Shown piece after piece: positions 1-12,789 of a DNA stretch of 64,000 bases. A program made the translations under genes and the position numbers. The number at the start of each line of letters is the position of its first letter. Within the stretch, counting starts at the first letter, position 1. The notes beneath the pieces are model-generated. The model was given only the letters and a program-made list of their open reading frames with translations, had not been told where the DNA came from and ran no database searches. Source of the stretch: Mugil cephalus (lineage: Eukaryota > Chordata > Actinopteri > Mugiliformes > Mugilidae); assembly GCF_022458985.1 (NCBI RefSeq), contig NC_061774.1:19376697-19440696 (forward strand). Reading direction: 5' to 3'.

Positions 1-1728
1 ATTACATTTAATTATAGTGCTAAGTCTCTTTACTGTTCAAATGTGCATATTGTAAATATGTTTCCTGAAGTGTGCACTTCACATAAGTATTACTGACATC
101 ACTGGTTCCTATATTATGGTACATTATGGTATAATAAGCAACATCACTTAAACCTTCGTTACTCAATTAATTTGCACTTGCGCCACGAACCTTCAAATAT
201 TTATATATCCTGTGGCATTAAAACAATCCTTAATTGGTTCAAGGATCCGACTGCGTGCTGCCGCAAAAACATCACATCGCATCCCCACCAGCAGCCTCGT
301 TTTATACGACAGATTGATGGATCCACGCTGGTTGTGCCCCCACCGCCGCCGCCACCGCTAGCATTTTGAAAAATTAAATTGATTTACACAGGCAACACTC
401 TTTGTTCCCGCTCTTCAGTTTTCCAATGTCGGCGATTATCATTGTTTGTCAAAGTTACTTTTAAAAGTAATTGCTTAATTACTATGCGATTAACCTCGGC
501 TGTGGGTAAAAACACTGTTTTTACAAATAAGGAGACTTTTTCGCCAAAGCGCCGGTTGACTTTTTTTCCACAGCGGATGCCGCGTCACGGTAGTTGTAGT
601 AGAGAGGCACAGGTGTGACTAATAAAAAACCAGTAATCATGTTTGCAGTCCATTCAGGTGTTCCAGTTTCAGGTATTACGCATGCCGACTCACTGTCAGG
701 GCTAACTTCAATGGAATAAGGCCATCATTAATGTTATTAGCCGCACCTGTGCCTTTCTTGCTATAACAAGACTCTGTGGGGGGACAAAAAAAATAAAATG
801 AAAAGGTCTATTGTGTTTGTGTTGTTGTCCACTACATGAGAAGTCTCAAAAGTGGAACGGCCTTTTTTGGAGTTGCGGTGATTTGTCCGCAAAGCCTAAA
901 ATTACAAGGCTTATTAGAAAACATGTCAGAGGTAATTTATTCAGTCACCGCTTTTCGTCGTTACACTTTGTGTCCTCGCAGGTCACAGTCAAACAGTGGC
1001 ACAATAGTACAGTGAGAAGCTACAATAACGCGCCTCAAAGGCCGACTGATTAGTCCCACGCTCCAGCCACGGTCGTGCAACAATGGCGCCTGCAGCTTCT
1101 CGCATCGATATTCAGGTCACAGTTATGACATATGTTGAATATATTGTTCAGTACTTCTGTCAATAGACTAAAACATTTAATAACAGTTACTCACATGATT
1201 TCCATAGTTAGTGACGCATCAACACATCACAGTTTCTTTTTAATTGCTGTTAGTGTAAAGTAGTTAATACTCTTCTCAACATGGGAGTGGGTGTATATAC
1301 TCGCTACAAGCTAGAGTCCAACACGGTGGCAAATATGATCCAGAATATTCTCAGATGTACCTCAAAGGAACCACACGCTCAAACAACATGTCGGGGTCTC
1401 CGCTGAATGTGTCCAGCCTCGTCTCTGAGCTGTGGGTTTGACCTGTGAGCTGTGAAGCTCGACTTGCTCAAAAGACCTGCCTCTTTATCTAGTCCTGCTC
1501 ATTTCTGTCAGCTCTTCTTTTTTTTTTTCTTCTGCTTTTGGAATTTTTGGCGTTTTTTTGACGCAATGGGGCGAAATACCGCCCTCCTCGGGCTAAAATT
1601 GATTCGATGCAGCTCGCTCTGCAGAGCTGCCGCTGCTTTGATCAGGTCCTGATTTCCTGAACTACGGTGCAGGCCCAGGTTTTAATAATAACAGAACGTG
1701 CACGTGTGAATCGCACATTAAAAATGAG

Positions 1729-1800
1729 TGGCGGTGGAAGGAATTGCGTTAATGTGTTGCGACGCTAATGTGTTAACTATTAATGTGTTAACAGCCCTAA
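1729..1800. repeat. Fragment like the end of the 39.4 kb element
   Basis: It repeats ttaatgtgtta three times and ends gttaacagccctaatatt, similar to the termini of the same hAT-like family. The fragment is short, so confidence is modest. Confidence 0.4.
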
Positions 1801-2147
1801 TATTAACCTCGTATTTGGTCTCAACCTGTGCCCTCAGTGACATCCCTTTTTTTTTTACTATCCCATATGATGTAAGGTGTGACTCTCCTGCTGCTGTTGT
1901 GATGTTTGTTTGTATATAAATTACCTTGTAATGCATTATTATCAACTGGCCTTGCTAACAAAGGCTAAAATGACTTACGTGCTGCACAGTATTAGATCTA
2001 GGCTGTGTACGGGAACGTGGTCAAATCCGATGTCATGCCGCAACCTGACCTCGAACTTTCAAGGTAAATGGGACCTAGCTTATATCTGGGATTCATTCAA
2101 AGAGAAAAGCTTTAGATAAATGTTCTTAGTGTTATTTCTGAAGTAGG

Positions 2148-2310
2148 ATTAGAAGACCTTTATTTGTCACCACAATGGGGAAATTGCAGTTTGCAACAAC
2201 GTACACAGGGGCGGAAAAATAATATAGAGCGGACTGTGTAAAAGATAAATAATGAGATAAAAAGTAGAGTAGAATAAACAATATACAAGTATTGGCATAT
2301 ATACGAAAAG
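2148..2310 (-). mobile_element. LINE 3' end fragment
   Basis: The reverse strand reads caatttccccattgtggtga followed by caaataaagg, the familiar 3' terminus of fish L2/Rex-type LINEs. AT-rich 3' UTR-like sequence precedes it on that strand. Only the tail is present. Confidence 0.6.
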
Positions 2311-3663
2311 TATTAAAAATGTTATTTCTGAACACATTTTGAAAGTGCAGTTTTGTATCGTTATAACTCTATGCATTAATTTGCTCCGTAGCTATAGCTA
2401 AAGAGGCTAAAGTTGTTATAAAACCAAAACTTAATGCTCATTTTAGAATGTTGTTAAACTCTTTAATGCAGAGATGTGGGTCTTCGCTACTAGCTTTATT
2501 AGCTTCATTTTAAAAATTAAGTTATAAAAGATACATGTTTATCACTCAAGGAACTTACATGAAATACTTATATACAGTACATCCCAGCATGGATCACATT
2601 ACGTTTTCCTCAGAATCCCTATTTTTCCTAATGTGAAAGTTGCATTGCGTTGGAGGTAGTGTATGTTTTTACTCATGTTTAAAAGTCTGTATTAGTCTGT
2701 ATTAGTCTTCTCTCTAATTAAAATCCAAACCATGACAAATTTCAAACTTCCAGCACGCTTTTTAGTCAGTTGTAAGGATACTATTAGGGAAGAGAGGGCT
2801 CATTCCTCTTTCTGTAAAGACCTGATATACTTAAGCTTAGTGTAAATTAACAGAATAAAATAGTAAACATTCCCTCTCTTTCTTTAACAGTGTAGCTAAT
2901 AAGCTCTAATTCCTATCATCAAACGTCTTCGCTGTATAAACTGATGCACAACCATACAATCAAGAGCGATTCTGTTACTGTAATTTCAAGAAATTGTGGC
3001 TAATAGCTGGCCGCGAGATATTTTTCTATCTTGTTTTTATGACAGGGGGAATTTGATATTCGTATTTAAATCACAATGATGGCTGGACTAATAGGGTAAG
3101 CATGGCTTCGCCCGGCTTATGCGAGAAAATAGCACTTGTAGGCGCTGAACTTAAACCAGAAGCCGCTTGTCACATTAAGCTTTTCTAATGCAGAGACGTG
3201 TTCAGATTCAGCTCTTGATTCCCTCCTGGCTGTAGCCCAGTTCAAGCTATTTGAATGAATGCACATATATATTTGAGACATTAAGCCCCGCGTTTCAAAT
3301 TGAGTTGGTTAATCGTTGCACCCTCACTTATAAGATGACAGGAGTGGATTCCAGGAGTGTCTCTTCTCTGCTATTATAATACGTTAATATTTCATTTGTT
3401 CTGTCCCGTCTGTTAGCAGGATCAGGTCTTAGAGATCTGGCTTCTAATATCCATAAGCCATTGTCACCTTATGGGAAAGAGCAGGTTGAGGTTTTTTTTT
3501 TTTTGTTTCTTGAACTAGTAAATAGTATCGATACAGAGTCAAACAAAAGTTTAAAACACTGAAATCATGACGACAATAGTGACAATATTTCATGGTATAT
3601 GGAAGTATATTATTTTTACTTTGGATTATTTATAATTATGTATAGTATTTGTAACTACTGACT

Positions 3664-3705
3664 ACAAGTCAAAAGTTTGGAGACACCTTCTCATGCAACT
3701 TAATG
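3664..3705. mobile_element. Tc1-like terminal fragment
   Basis: The words caagtcaaaagtttggagac and accttctcatgcaacttaat resemble the terminal repeat of another common fish Tc1 family (recalled as agtcaaaagtttggacacac). No transposase is linked to it. Confidence 0.5.
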
Positions 3706-4748
3706 AGAAGGCAAGCGCATTGGGAAAAGGGTGTATACTTAGGATCCTTGGAGAATTGGTGCTTTTTCAAAGGCAGTGGGCGGTTACAGCCTTTTTCTTC
3801 TCAGCCCGTGTCGTTAATTATTTTTAAAGCATCCTCACGTTCCACATTCTGTGTACATTTTTCATTTCCTTATCCTGATATGTTTGTGGGAATATGCGCA
3901 TCCGTGTATAATAACTGCAACGTGAGTGCTGAACGTACACGGCAGTCGTGATGCGAACAGATCGAGAAAGAATGGGATAATTGCGAGTGGCGGAAAAAGC
4001 GAATATCATTAGCTGTCTTTCATCAGCGCCATCACGCTGTCCGCAGATTGCCCACAGAGTAATGAGTTTTGGAGGAAAACATGAGCCCACAGTGGAGTGT
4101 GGGTGGGTACAAGGGGACGCTGTGCACCTTTCTCTGTAATAATTCATCTACCTCGCGAGCACTCCAGCCTCGTGCTTTCGTCGGTGGCACTGAACTCACC
4201 GTCGGTTGACTCAAATCTCTCAAATCTACGTCCTTTTTATTTTTAGAGACGTATGCCGCGTTTGTTGTCCACCAGGATGCCTCACCGCGACGGTCACGGT
4301 GGCAGCTTGTTATTCCTCCCTTCTGATTCTTCTGTGGACCGGCGTCATTACAGAGCAGACATCATACGCCGCGGTCTCCGGAGGCCGTCGCGGGACCAGA
4401 TCGGGCTGTGGGGGCTGCATATGAGCTAAAAGCAAGCGCTGCCCCGGAACGACGAAATAATCCATTTTTCTGCTGTCACCAGTCCCGCCCACTCACCTGG
4501 CCGCCTTCTCAGTCCCCGGGTCGCTCAGGAGCTTTAGCCGCGGGCCTGTCGCTCAGGCTACTCCCACGGTCCTGCGCGGCCTCTCCTGTCCGTCACATTC
4601 GTTTTAGCCCCTGCAGTGCTGCCTGACGTCGGTGGCAGGCAGCCAGTCGATAAGGAGCGCAGTAAACAAATGCAGCACACAAGTGTCTCCATTCTTCAAA
4701 TGTCACCGGTTCTAAATACAGAGCAGCACCAAATTTGATCGCAGGCAC

Positions 4749-4774
4749 AAAAAAAAAAAAAAAAAAAAAAAAAA
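4749..4774. repeat. Poly-A run (26 A)
   Basis: An uninterrupted A tract just left of a transposon relic. It may be slippage-prone in sequencing. Confidence 0.9.
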
Positions 4775-4800
4775 TCTTTCATCTGCCCAAGTTCATTCAG

Positions 4801-5150
4801 ATACACTGATCTGCCACAGCATTAAAACCGCCTTGCTGATATTGCGTGCGCCTCCAAAGCGGTTCTCATCAGGGAATGGACATGAACACCGGCCTTCTGA
4901 GGGTGTCCTGTGGTGCCTGTGCAGGCTAGAAAAGGGAGCTTTCCGGTCCCACTGGTTGAGGGAAAGGGGGGCTCTGTTTGGGATCTGCCAAGCTTGGTGG
5001 ATGGCTCAACACCTTAGGCTATTTTTATTCATGTTTTTTTTTTTTTTTTTTCATGAGACAAGCAGGTTTTTGCGGTGCAGCAGAACACATTGTCCTGACG
5101 AATAAGGCCACTGCCGTCGGAGTGTTGTTGCTATGGGGTCTGGCGTCCAG
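4801..5150 (-). mobile_element. Decayed DNA transposon relic
   Basis: The + strand words cactgatctgccacagcatt, gggtgtcctgtggtgcctgt and cattgtcctgacgaataagg, with gccactgccgtcgg after them, follow the order of a very common fish DNA transposon whose transposase is coded on the opposite strand. I recall the sequence but not its formal name. Many deletions are present. Confidence 0.55.
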
Positions 5151-8100
5151 GGGTTTTCCCCAGCAGAGCAGCGTTGCTTTGTAACGAGAATATATATGTT
5201 ATTTACTTCCCCTGTCAGGGGCTTTTATGTCGTGGCTGGTCGGTTGTATGCGAGAGAGACGGAAAAAAAAGAGAGGACGAGGAGGGGAAAGACGCGAGAT
5301 GATTCCTGCTACATTTGACACATGATCTGAAGGCTATTATTCTCAGTATACTCGCCCTTTATACCGCAGAACATGCTGTATCTCTGCCTTTATATAGTAA
5401 TAGAATATTCTGTCCCAAGACTCCTCCTGTTCACACACAGCGAGGTATTTTATAGTCTTTGACTCACCGCAGTTCACACACTTTCTTCTTTGGCTATTGT
5501 GCTCCGGCTAACCAGCTCTTATAAAAGCTCTGGAGATTTCCGCCTGCAGCCCCCTGGTTCTCTGTCATCTGTCTGGCACAGCCCACACTCCTCCTTCCCC
5601 TCCACGCACCCTCTCACCAATGGTAATGAGTGGTAGACTTCACAGAGAAATATCTGTCCATTTCTTTTTTGAAGTCGTGCCTCTGTGATTCTCCAGCATT
5701 GATCTTGTCTCGTGTCCTCTGGTGAGCTCCCCGCTCCAAATTAGAGTCTTCCTTCTTTTCCTTCGCTTCTTCCATCCAATCCCCACCCCAACCTCCACCC
5801 CCCCACCCGACATCTCATCGATGAATCACCCTCACGCCCCGGTGTTGATACAGTCTCAGTAGGCCCGCCGCGACACATAATATTGCCGCGGCGCGGCAAA
5901 CTGGTTGTTAAATAGTAATCCATAATTTTAATTTGGCCGCCGATGTTGCGGCAGGACTGGGCACTCTGCTGCCGCCGCTGCCCAAGTTTATAGTCTCCCC
6001 GTAGCGTAAGCTGGTGGGATTACGTTGTGTCCTTCAAACGCTCACTTATGAATACAAGATCTGGGGCATTGTTTAGAGTTGGCTCCACATGCGCCTCTGT
6101 AGTCAATTAGCTTGGTAAATAAAAGACCTTGCTCCATTTAGGATGGATCCCATGTCTGACATGAAAGAGGCGTCGGTCCCACGGGGCCCAGCAGCCTTGG
6201 CTCACATCTCTAGACTCCTGCTTTTTTTTTTCTGTTGTTGTTGTTACACATTTGTTGAATAGTTATAGTGCTTGTAAAAATAACCGCGTCTTCTGTGTCT
6301 GTTTCATGCGTTGGTTTTTCGGGCAGAGGAGTTCAGAGTGATTGAGAGTTCAGTCGCTGGTGGTTGCCACGCTCAGGCCTTATCTGTTATTTGTGGACTG
6401 GTCCCCGGCAACAAAGCTGACATCCGCAGAGAGATCTGTGTGCATTTTATGCGTCTGCACACGGTGGAGTGTGTCCGCGCTCGCAGTGTCAGTCTCTCAC
6501 TCTGACCCACAGGGGGCAGACTAATGCCCTTATCAGTAGCTGACATGCTGCCACCGCATTCCTCCCTCTTGCCCCGTCGGCCTCTCTGTCTCTACCCTTT
6601 TCTCTTCTGCTTTCTTTCTCGCCTCCTCTCCTCCGCGCCTCCCTCGTCCTCGCAGGAAGATAGACGGCGCGTTTGTCCCTGCCTCGCAGAGCCCCCCCCC
6701 CCCACCCCACCCCCCGCAGCTCCAAGGCGTGCCATCGGTTGTCGAGATAGCGGGCGCAGAATGAAGCGGCGGGGGTTTCAACGGGTTGCGGTTATTAGTG
6801 CGTCGGAACAGCCGGGGTGTTTAAAAGCAGGGCCGCCGCCAGGGGTAAATACGCTTCACATGGCACATCACCACTCAGCTGCCATTCCTCGGACACGGAG
6901 CAGCCAGGCTCCATGCTGTTCGCTATCTGTCTTGGCTGGCGGTTGCCATATAAGCAGCTTAGGTGGATGAATATCTTTACACATTGGGTGTTGGTCTCGT
7001 TTACAGAAATGGCTGAAAACACACGCACAAGCGCGAACCGGCGCGTTGGAGCCGCGCGAAAACCGAGCGTCGCTTTGCTGTCGCCGAGCCCCGCGCTCAA
7101 ACCGTTAACTCAGCAAACACCAGCCCCCTGCCTCCGCACGGGCGGCGGAGCCTTGTGAGCGGCGGTGTCCTTTAACTGCACAGCTCTAATCACTGCAGCC
7201 GGCGTTTTTTTCCGAACCTGCCACCTCCCAACCAGCTACCTGCGGCAGCGGAGTCCTCAGATCTCCCAGAGCGGCGCAGCCTCCGCGGCAGCTGCACTGT
7301 GCTGTAACTCTGGAATGAATATGCCATTGTTATTCTACCTTTGGCTTCCGCGGCGTTTAGTGCAGAGCGGTTGTTGCCTCTCACAAAACAGAGGGGCGGG
7401 AAGGGGGGGGGGGGGGGGGTGCAGGGGAAGCAGATTAAATTGATAGAGAAAAAGAAGCAGCTCAGGACTGAGAGCGAGAGTGCGTGCGCATCCGAGAGTA
7501 AAAAATAATATGACATTAATAGAGAAGAATAGAAAGTGGAGAGAGAAAAAAGAGAATCAAATAAATGGATAAAGAGAGAGAACTCAGTGTGTGTTTTTTT
7601 TTTGGTTTTGTTTTTTTTTTTCTAAATCCACCAGCACGCTGCAGTCCCTCACCTCATCTGCATATTAAACTGGCCCTGTGGCTGTCTCTCCTCTCAGAGG
7701 GTCAACTATCATTGTTTCTGTTGGTTTAAACAGAGCGCTACTTCGCAAAACAAGGGCATCTGATAAGTCACGCTGTGTTTTTAGCTCCGGCGTCCGCTCT
7801 GTGTGTGAGCCTGTGCATATGTGCGCAATTTTTAACAGCCTGCTCCTGTGTTTCATTTCACATTGACCGAGCTTTTGTCTTTGCCCCTGGACATTCCTGC
7901 ATTAATGATACACACATGAATTAATCACGCGGCAAGGCAAACAGCGGCATACTCTATGATAATGCGAAGCAGGGAGACGCCATTGGGTCATGCTATTTCC
8001 ACCGCAGCTTGTTTTCTCGCCGCAGCATCCATGGTAATTAGAAGAACGCCAGTGGTTTGTGCAACAGTCATGCTTCGATGAGCAGCCACAATATGAAGTT

Positions 8101-8700
8101 CTGCCAGGGACTCATTTCTCCTCCCGCATCTAAGAATATAGCTGCCAGTGGCAAAGCTCGAGTGCCAAGTGAAAGAGCGTCCAGCAAAGAGAACATCACA
8201 CAGGTACATGAGGACATTTTCCGCCAGTGAGCGACTGACTGGGAAGAAAAAAAGAAAAAAAAAAGGATTGCAGAGGAATAGCCCGAGTCATGTCTTTATA
8301 TTTAGTGCTGACTTTGTCATGGCCAAATAGTTTCAGTGTTCCTGACAGAACGGCAGGTTTCTTATAGCTGCTCCCTCGCTATTGTGAAACCTTGACAAGC
8401 CTATGCAACTGGATTGCATTGTGACACATCAGAATGGAGCTTTTGGTAAATAATGCATGCGCTTGCACTTTGTAGCACGTGTTTTTTCTGAAACATTGAT
8501 GCGGGACTCGACTTCTGATTCACAGCTGGATCTTTGATTTTCAGATTTGGTGAACCTGTCAACAGGATGACGAGCCCAACGCGTCCTTGTGTTACACTAC
8601 TTTTTTTATTTTATTTTTTTATTTTTTCCAACTCTCACGGAGCGTTTAGCGCAGAAACTTGTGGTTATCATCCCTGTTGGGATGTAATAATAACAAATAG

Positions 8701-8836
8701 CTAACTCCATCTGCTAACATGGAGGGGGTGGAGTTTATGGCCTATACTGCAACCAGTCACCAGGGGGAGCTCTGCATGCTTTGGCTTCACCTTTGAGGAG
8801 ATGTTCCGCAACACATCCTTATACAGTCTATGGTTT
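8701..8836. repeat. Common fish interspersed repeat fragment
   Basis: It contains actgcaaccagtcaccaggg, then ctttggcttcacctttgagg and tatacagtctatggtt. I recognise this combination as a short dispersed repeat abundant in percomorph genomes. It is noncoding. Confidence 0.5.
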
Positions 8837-9960
8837 CAATCAGCACAGACTATGTGTGACTACGCTACGATTACTCTCCTGTCCATCACTGCATAAACCC
8901 TGCCCAAATGATTTGATTTGATCTTTGCAGGAGCATAATCATTTCCCAATGTTGGGACTCCAGTCCAGCTTTCCACCCCCAAAAAAAATAAAAATTGTGG
9001 GAAAGGAAGCAGCAGCAAAAAAAAAAAAACTGCATCATTAGATATTTTTTCTTCTTAAAATGAACATCATGACTCTTTGTGCTTTTCGAAGCACTTTTTT
9101 ATAATTTCCTTAAACTTATTTTTGGGGGAGTGAAAGCCCTGTGGAGGGATTTCACAGCGTTGTAACAGCTCCAGTGAAGTCATTATTTACCAGAGGTAAA
9201 GAGGTTGCTTGTCAGGAAATGTGGACATAGCCTTTCAGCAGTTGAACAGATGTTTGGCTCTTTTCTCTTCTCTTGTTTTTTTCGGGTGAAACACTCTCGA
9301 GCCTGATGATACAGCTCCTTCTAGACAGAATGAGGACTTAGCTGTCAACACCAAACATGGTTTCAACAAAACTGTGGTTGATTTCACATGTTTAACATTC
9401 ACCAAACTACCTCCGACTGGCCTATCTTGACCTGCGATACCACAGAGAGAGTGAGTAAACAAGTGTCACAACGCAAAATGTGACCTGGGTTGTGGCCCCG
9501 CTTGAATCAGTGGTCGAAAATGACCACTCATAAGGTAACGTTGGATCGCGACTGGACAACATCTTTACTGCTTACTTCTATTTTAGTGGTGTGCCGAGGT
9601 GCTGTTGACGCTTTTGGTTCTAAAGAATAGGTTTTCAACAGTGGGTTTGTACTACAGGGAGTTCACAAATTTTTAGCCATTGCGTGGGCGACCTGTCAAC
9701 ATAAGCCTCCTGTGTACAGTAGGACCTGCCCCTATCCTACCTTTTCTCAAATAAATAAAATATATATATATATATATTCCAGATTAGTATTAGAAGAGAA
9801 ACTCTTTTTGAGGCGAAGGAGTCACAGGAAAAAGCTTGTGAGTTTAAATGTGCAAATGGATCATTGTGTTGAACCAAGATTCATTCAGCGTCACGTTGCT
9901 GGAACTTTAATGTTCACGTATAAATGGATGAGTCGTGTCTTGAACTACACACTAAACCAG

Positions 9961-10126
9961 GATTCATCGCCAAGTCTACATCCTGATGACCACGGGTCAG
10001 ACGAGGATATCTCAGATATTCTGAGAGCAAATAGTCCACTGCGACGATTCGCCAAGGACCAAAGGAAAATGGAGCAGTGGGCTCAGGAGATGCAGATTCG
10101 GGCTGACTTAAAACAAGACTCTACCT
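9961..10126 (+). other. Exon-like orphan ORF segment in the large tenm1 intron
   Basis: An open frame bounded by actaaaccag on the left and a gtaaag donor-like site on the right. It would encode 55 residues including HPDDHGSDEDISDILRANSP and LRRFAKDQRKMEQWAQEMQI, with protein-like charged, helix-forming composition quite unlike the surrounding low-complexity frames. The pyrimidine tract before the AG is poor. I do not recognise the protein. It could be a real exon of a nested or alternative transcript, a fossil, or chance. Confidence 0.3.
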
Positions 10127-12758
10127 GTAAAGTTGCGGCCGTTCGAGCAATACAAGTAGATCACTACACAGACTGACAGCTACCTTGTTTGTAGTCGGAG
10201 TGTGTGCAGTAGCTTCAGAGAGATTACTGAAACTCACTGTGTGTGTAATGAAGCCCTGAGTGAGTAAGACACGCGGGCTCAAGGCCAAAGGATGAGGCCG
10301 CGCGTCGAAACGCGCATGTTTGTGCGAGCCGGCGCGCCTGTGCATGCTCGTTTATGATTGACAGCCGGCAGGTCCCCGGAACCTGCTCTGCCTCCCTCCG
10401 CGAAGGGACAGACAGTTAGTTATGGGTGCCTTGTTAAAGGTATGTCAAGTTGACAACGTCAGCGTGATCATGGGAAATGTGACACCCGTGTCCCTTTAAC
10501 TGGTCGGGATGGCCACTGCTGGCAGCTGGCCTGTCAACCTCCACTGGGAGCCTGGCAAACTGACAGGAGGAGTGGAGCTTTGCCACTGTGGAGGAATAAA
10601 TTGCTTTTACTCGGAGGTGAATGCCCAACACGCGCGCGCGCAACCTGAGACGGAAGCATTTGTCTCGGTCACGGGGGGCGGAGGGGGCTCCGACGAGGGT
10701 GGGGGGAGATAGTGAACTCGTGCCCGAGCAGGTTGTTTCTTCCTTGATTCTTTAAACACACCGACACAGAAAGATGAATAAGTAGAGTGGCAGGTTCGGC
10801 GTAGCAGTTCAGTCGAAAGCTCCCCGCGTGATAGCGGAGGTCAGCGGCTGTTAAAGGGAAAACAGAGCCGGTAAATCTTTACACCTGGGCGCCATTATCA
10901 GCTGCCGCTCTCCGAGAGTCAATTTGTCAGAGCTCCATCCAAAGGAGCGCTCACTTCTTTTTGGGAAAACACTGAAACGAAATCTGCAAACTATTTCTGA
11001 TAAAGGCCAGGGGCTGCTTCTGGCTCAGTCGATGTGATGCCTTTGAATGTGGGAAACCTTGTTTGGGCAAAAAGCTGCAGAAATTTGCGAATCCATAGTA
11101 TTTTGTGTTTCTTTTTTTTTTTTAACTCCTGAAAACATTTGTTTCCTCCCATCTGATCCCAATTCCTCCCTTTTTTTTCCCCTTTTTTTTTGCCATTGCT
11201 TAGCCTCGGCGGTTTGTTGTAGCGATGGCGTGTTTGGTAAAAAGAGCTTCTATTGATAGACCTCCTTGTGTTTGTTTGATGTTCTAAACAGTGCAACATA
11301 ATCTGCAGACGCTCCGCGCAGATCCAAACCCCTCAGCCTTTCATGGAGCTTTCTAGTCCAAAGCATTTCAATTGCTTTTATAATTGAGTTTGTCTGCTGC
11401 CTCTGTGATTGCTTTGGATCTCTCTTTTGCTATCAAACAAGGCAATTACTGCCAAATCGCATATTTTCAGAAAAAAATGTTTATTCGCACAAAAAATTAA
11501 CATGCAACTATTGCAAAAAATCTCCCTCCAGTTCTCTGAACGCGCGCTCGCCGCGTCTCGCCTCGCGTTACATGCGTAGACGGCAACTATACCAGCTGAA
11601 GGAGAAAAAAAAAAAAGTCAGCTATCAATAATTAATTAATGCGGGTTAATATGTTAACAAACTTATAGTGGCTGATAATTAGATGAACCACAGTGTCTGA
11701 TTCAGACTTAATTACTAAGCCACTGTCTGTTCTGTGGGGCTTTAGTGAATAATTAATTACAAGAAGCATGAATTATTTCTGCTTACCAAAGATCTACCAG
11801 AAATACACGCCTGTGTTATTTTGTATTGATTGATGATAAGTGTTCGAGGCAAATAAGAGCAGTTGGAACCGGCTGCACTTATACTATAGTGCTGCGGTTC
11901 ATGCTGTAGAGGTTCATGTCAAGGACCGCAGAGCCGCTTTCCACGCGCTGCGTACGGAATCAATGACAGACTGCAGCACGAGCAAACTACACATACAACG
12001 TGACATTTTTAAAAAATCATTTTGTGCGGGAGCGGAATCAAACTTTCTGTCACACGGTACCATTTCTCAGCGCTCTCAGCACGAGTGAGCACACCGAATG
12101 CTCCACCCTTTCGGGGCGCATGGGAAACCTCGCCGTTCCCGCGAAATCTTGGGTATTCGTGCGTTCGCGCGAGGGTGTGAAATTCTCATCTGCATGCAAC
12201 TCTGATTTATCCGCACATTTGCATGTGCGCCCCAACGTGATTAACTGCCGGGGCGCCTTATCTCTTTTGTCTAGCGCGAGCCGGCAAACCTAGCCGGCGC
12301 ACCGTGGGTTTGCAGGCGCTCACACGTGCGCGCGACGGGTTCACACGTTCGCACACGAGCAGCGTTTGTGTGCTCTCGTGGAGCAGTGATGAAAGTGAAC
12401 GGTAAACCACACAGCCAAGCTAAAGACTCCGAAGCAGTTTGTTATTCGGCTTCGCTTTGCAATCGGACCGTAGCACTTAGTGAACCCTGCGGGCTTTTTC
12501 CTCGGCTAATATGGTTGACTTTATTTATGGCCAGACGCCCTCGCGGGGGCCAGTTGTGCAGGTGAAGCTGTCCATCTGTCTACATTCACGTGTCAGTCAC
12601 ATACAGTTGCTCTGTAGAGAAATGCCATGGGCCATAATCAGCAACAGCTAGCGTCATTTAGATGCTGTAATAATATGTCGGTTCATATCATTAACACCGA
12701 CTCGGCCCGGGGATATGGGAGGGCAGATTGAATGACTTACTCCTCAGGCTGCTGGCAG

Positions 12759-12782
<24 letters not shown>
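12759..12782. repeat. (GT)n microsatellite
   Basis: Twelve perfect GT units in the large tenm1 intron. Confidence 0.9.

Positions 12783-12789
<7 letters not shown>

Noticed and set aside
6524..6970. A 148-codon frame in a GC-rich part of the large intron
   Set aside because: Proline/arginine/serine-rich, crosses a C-run, no motif and no splice support.
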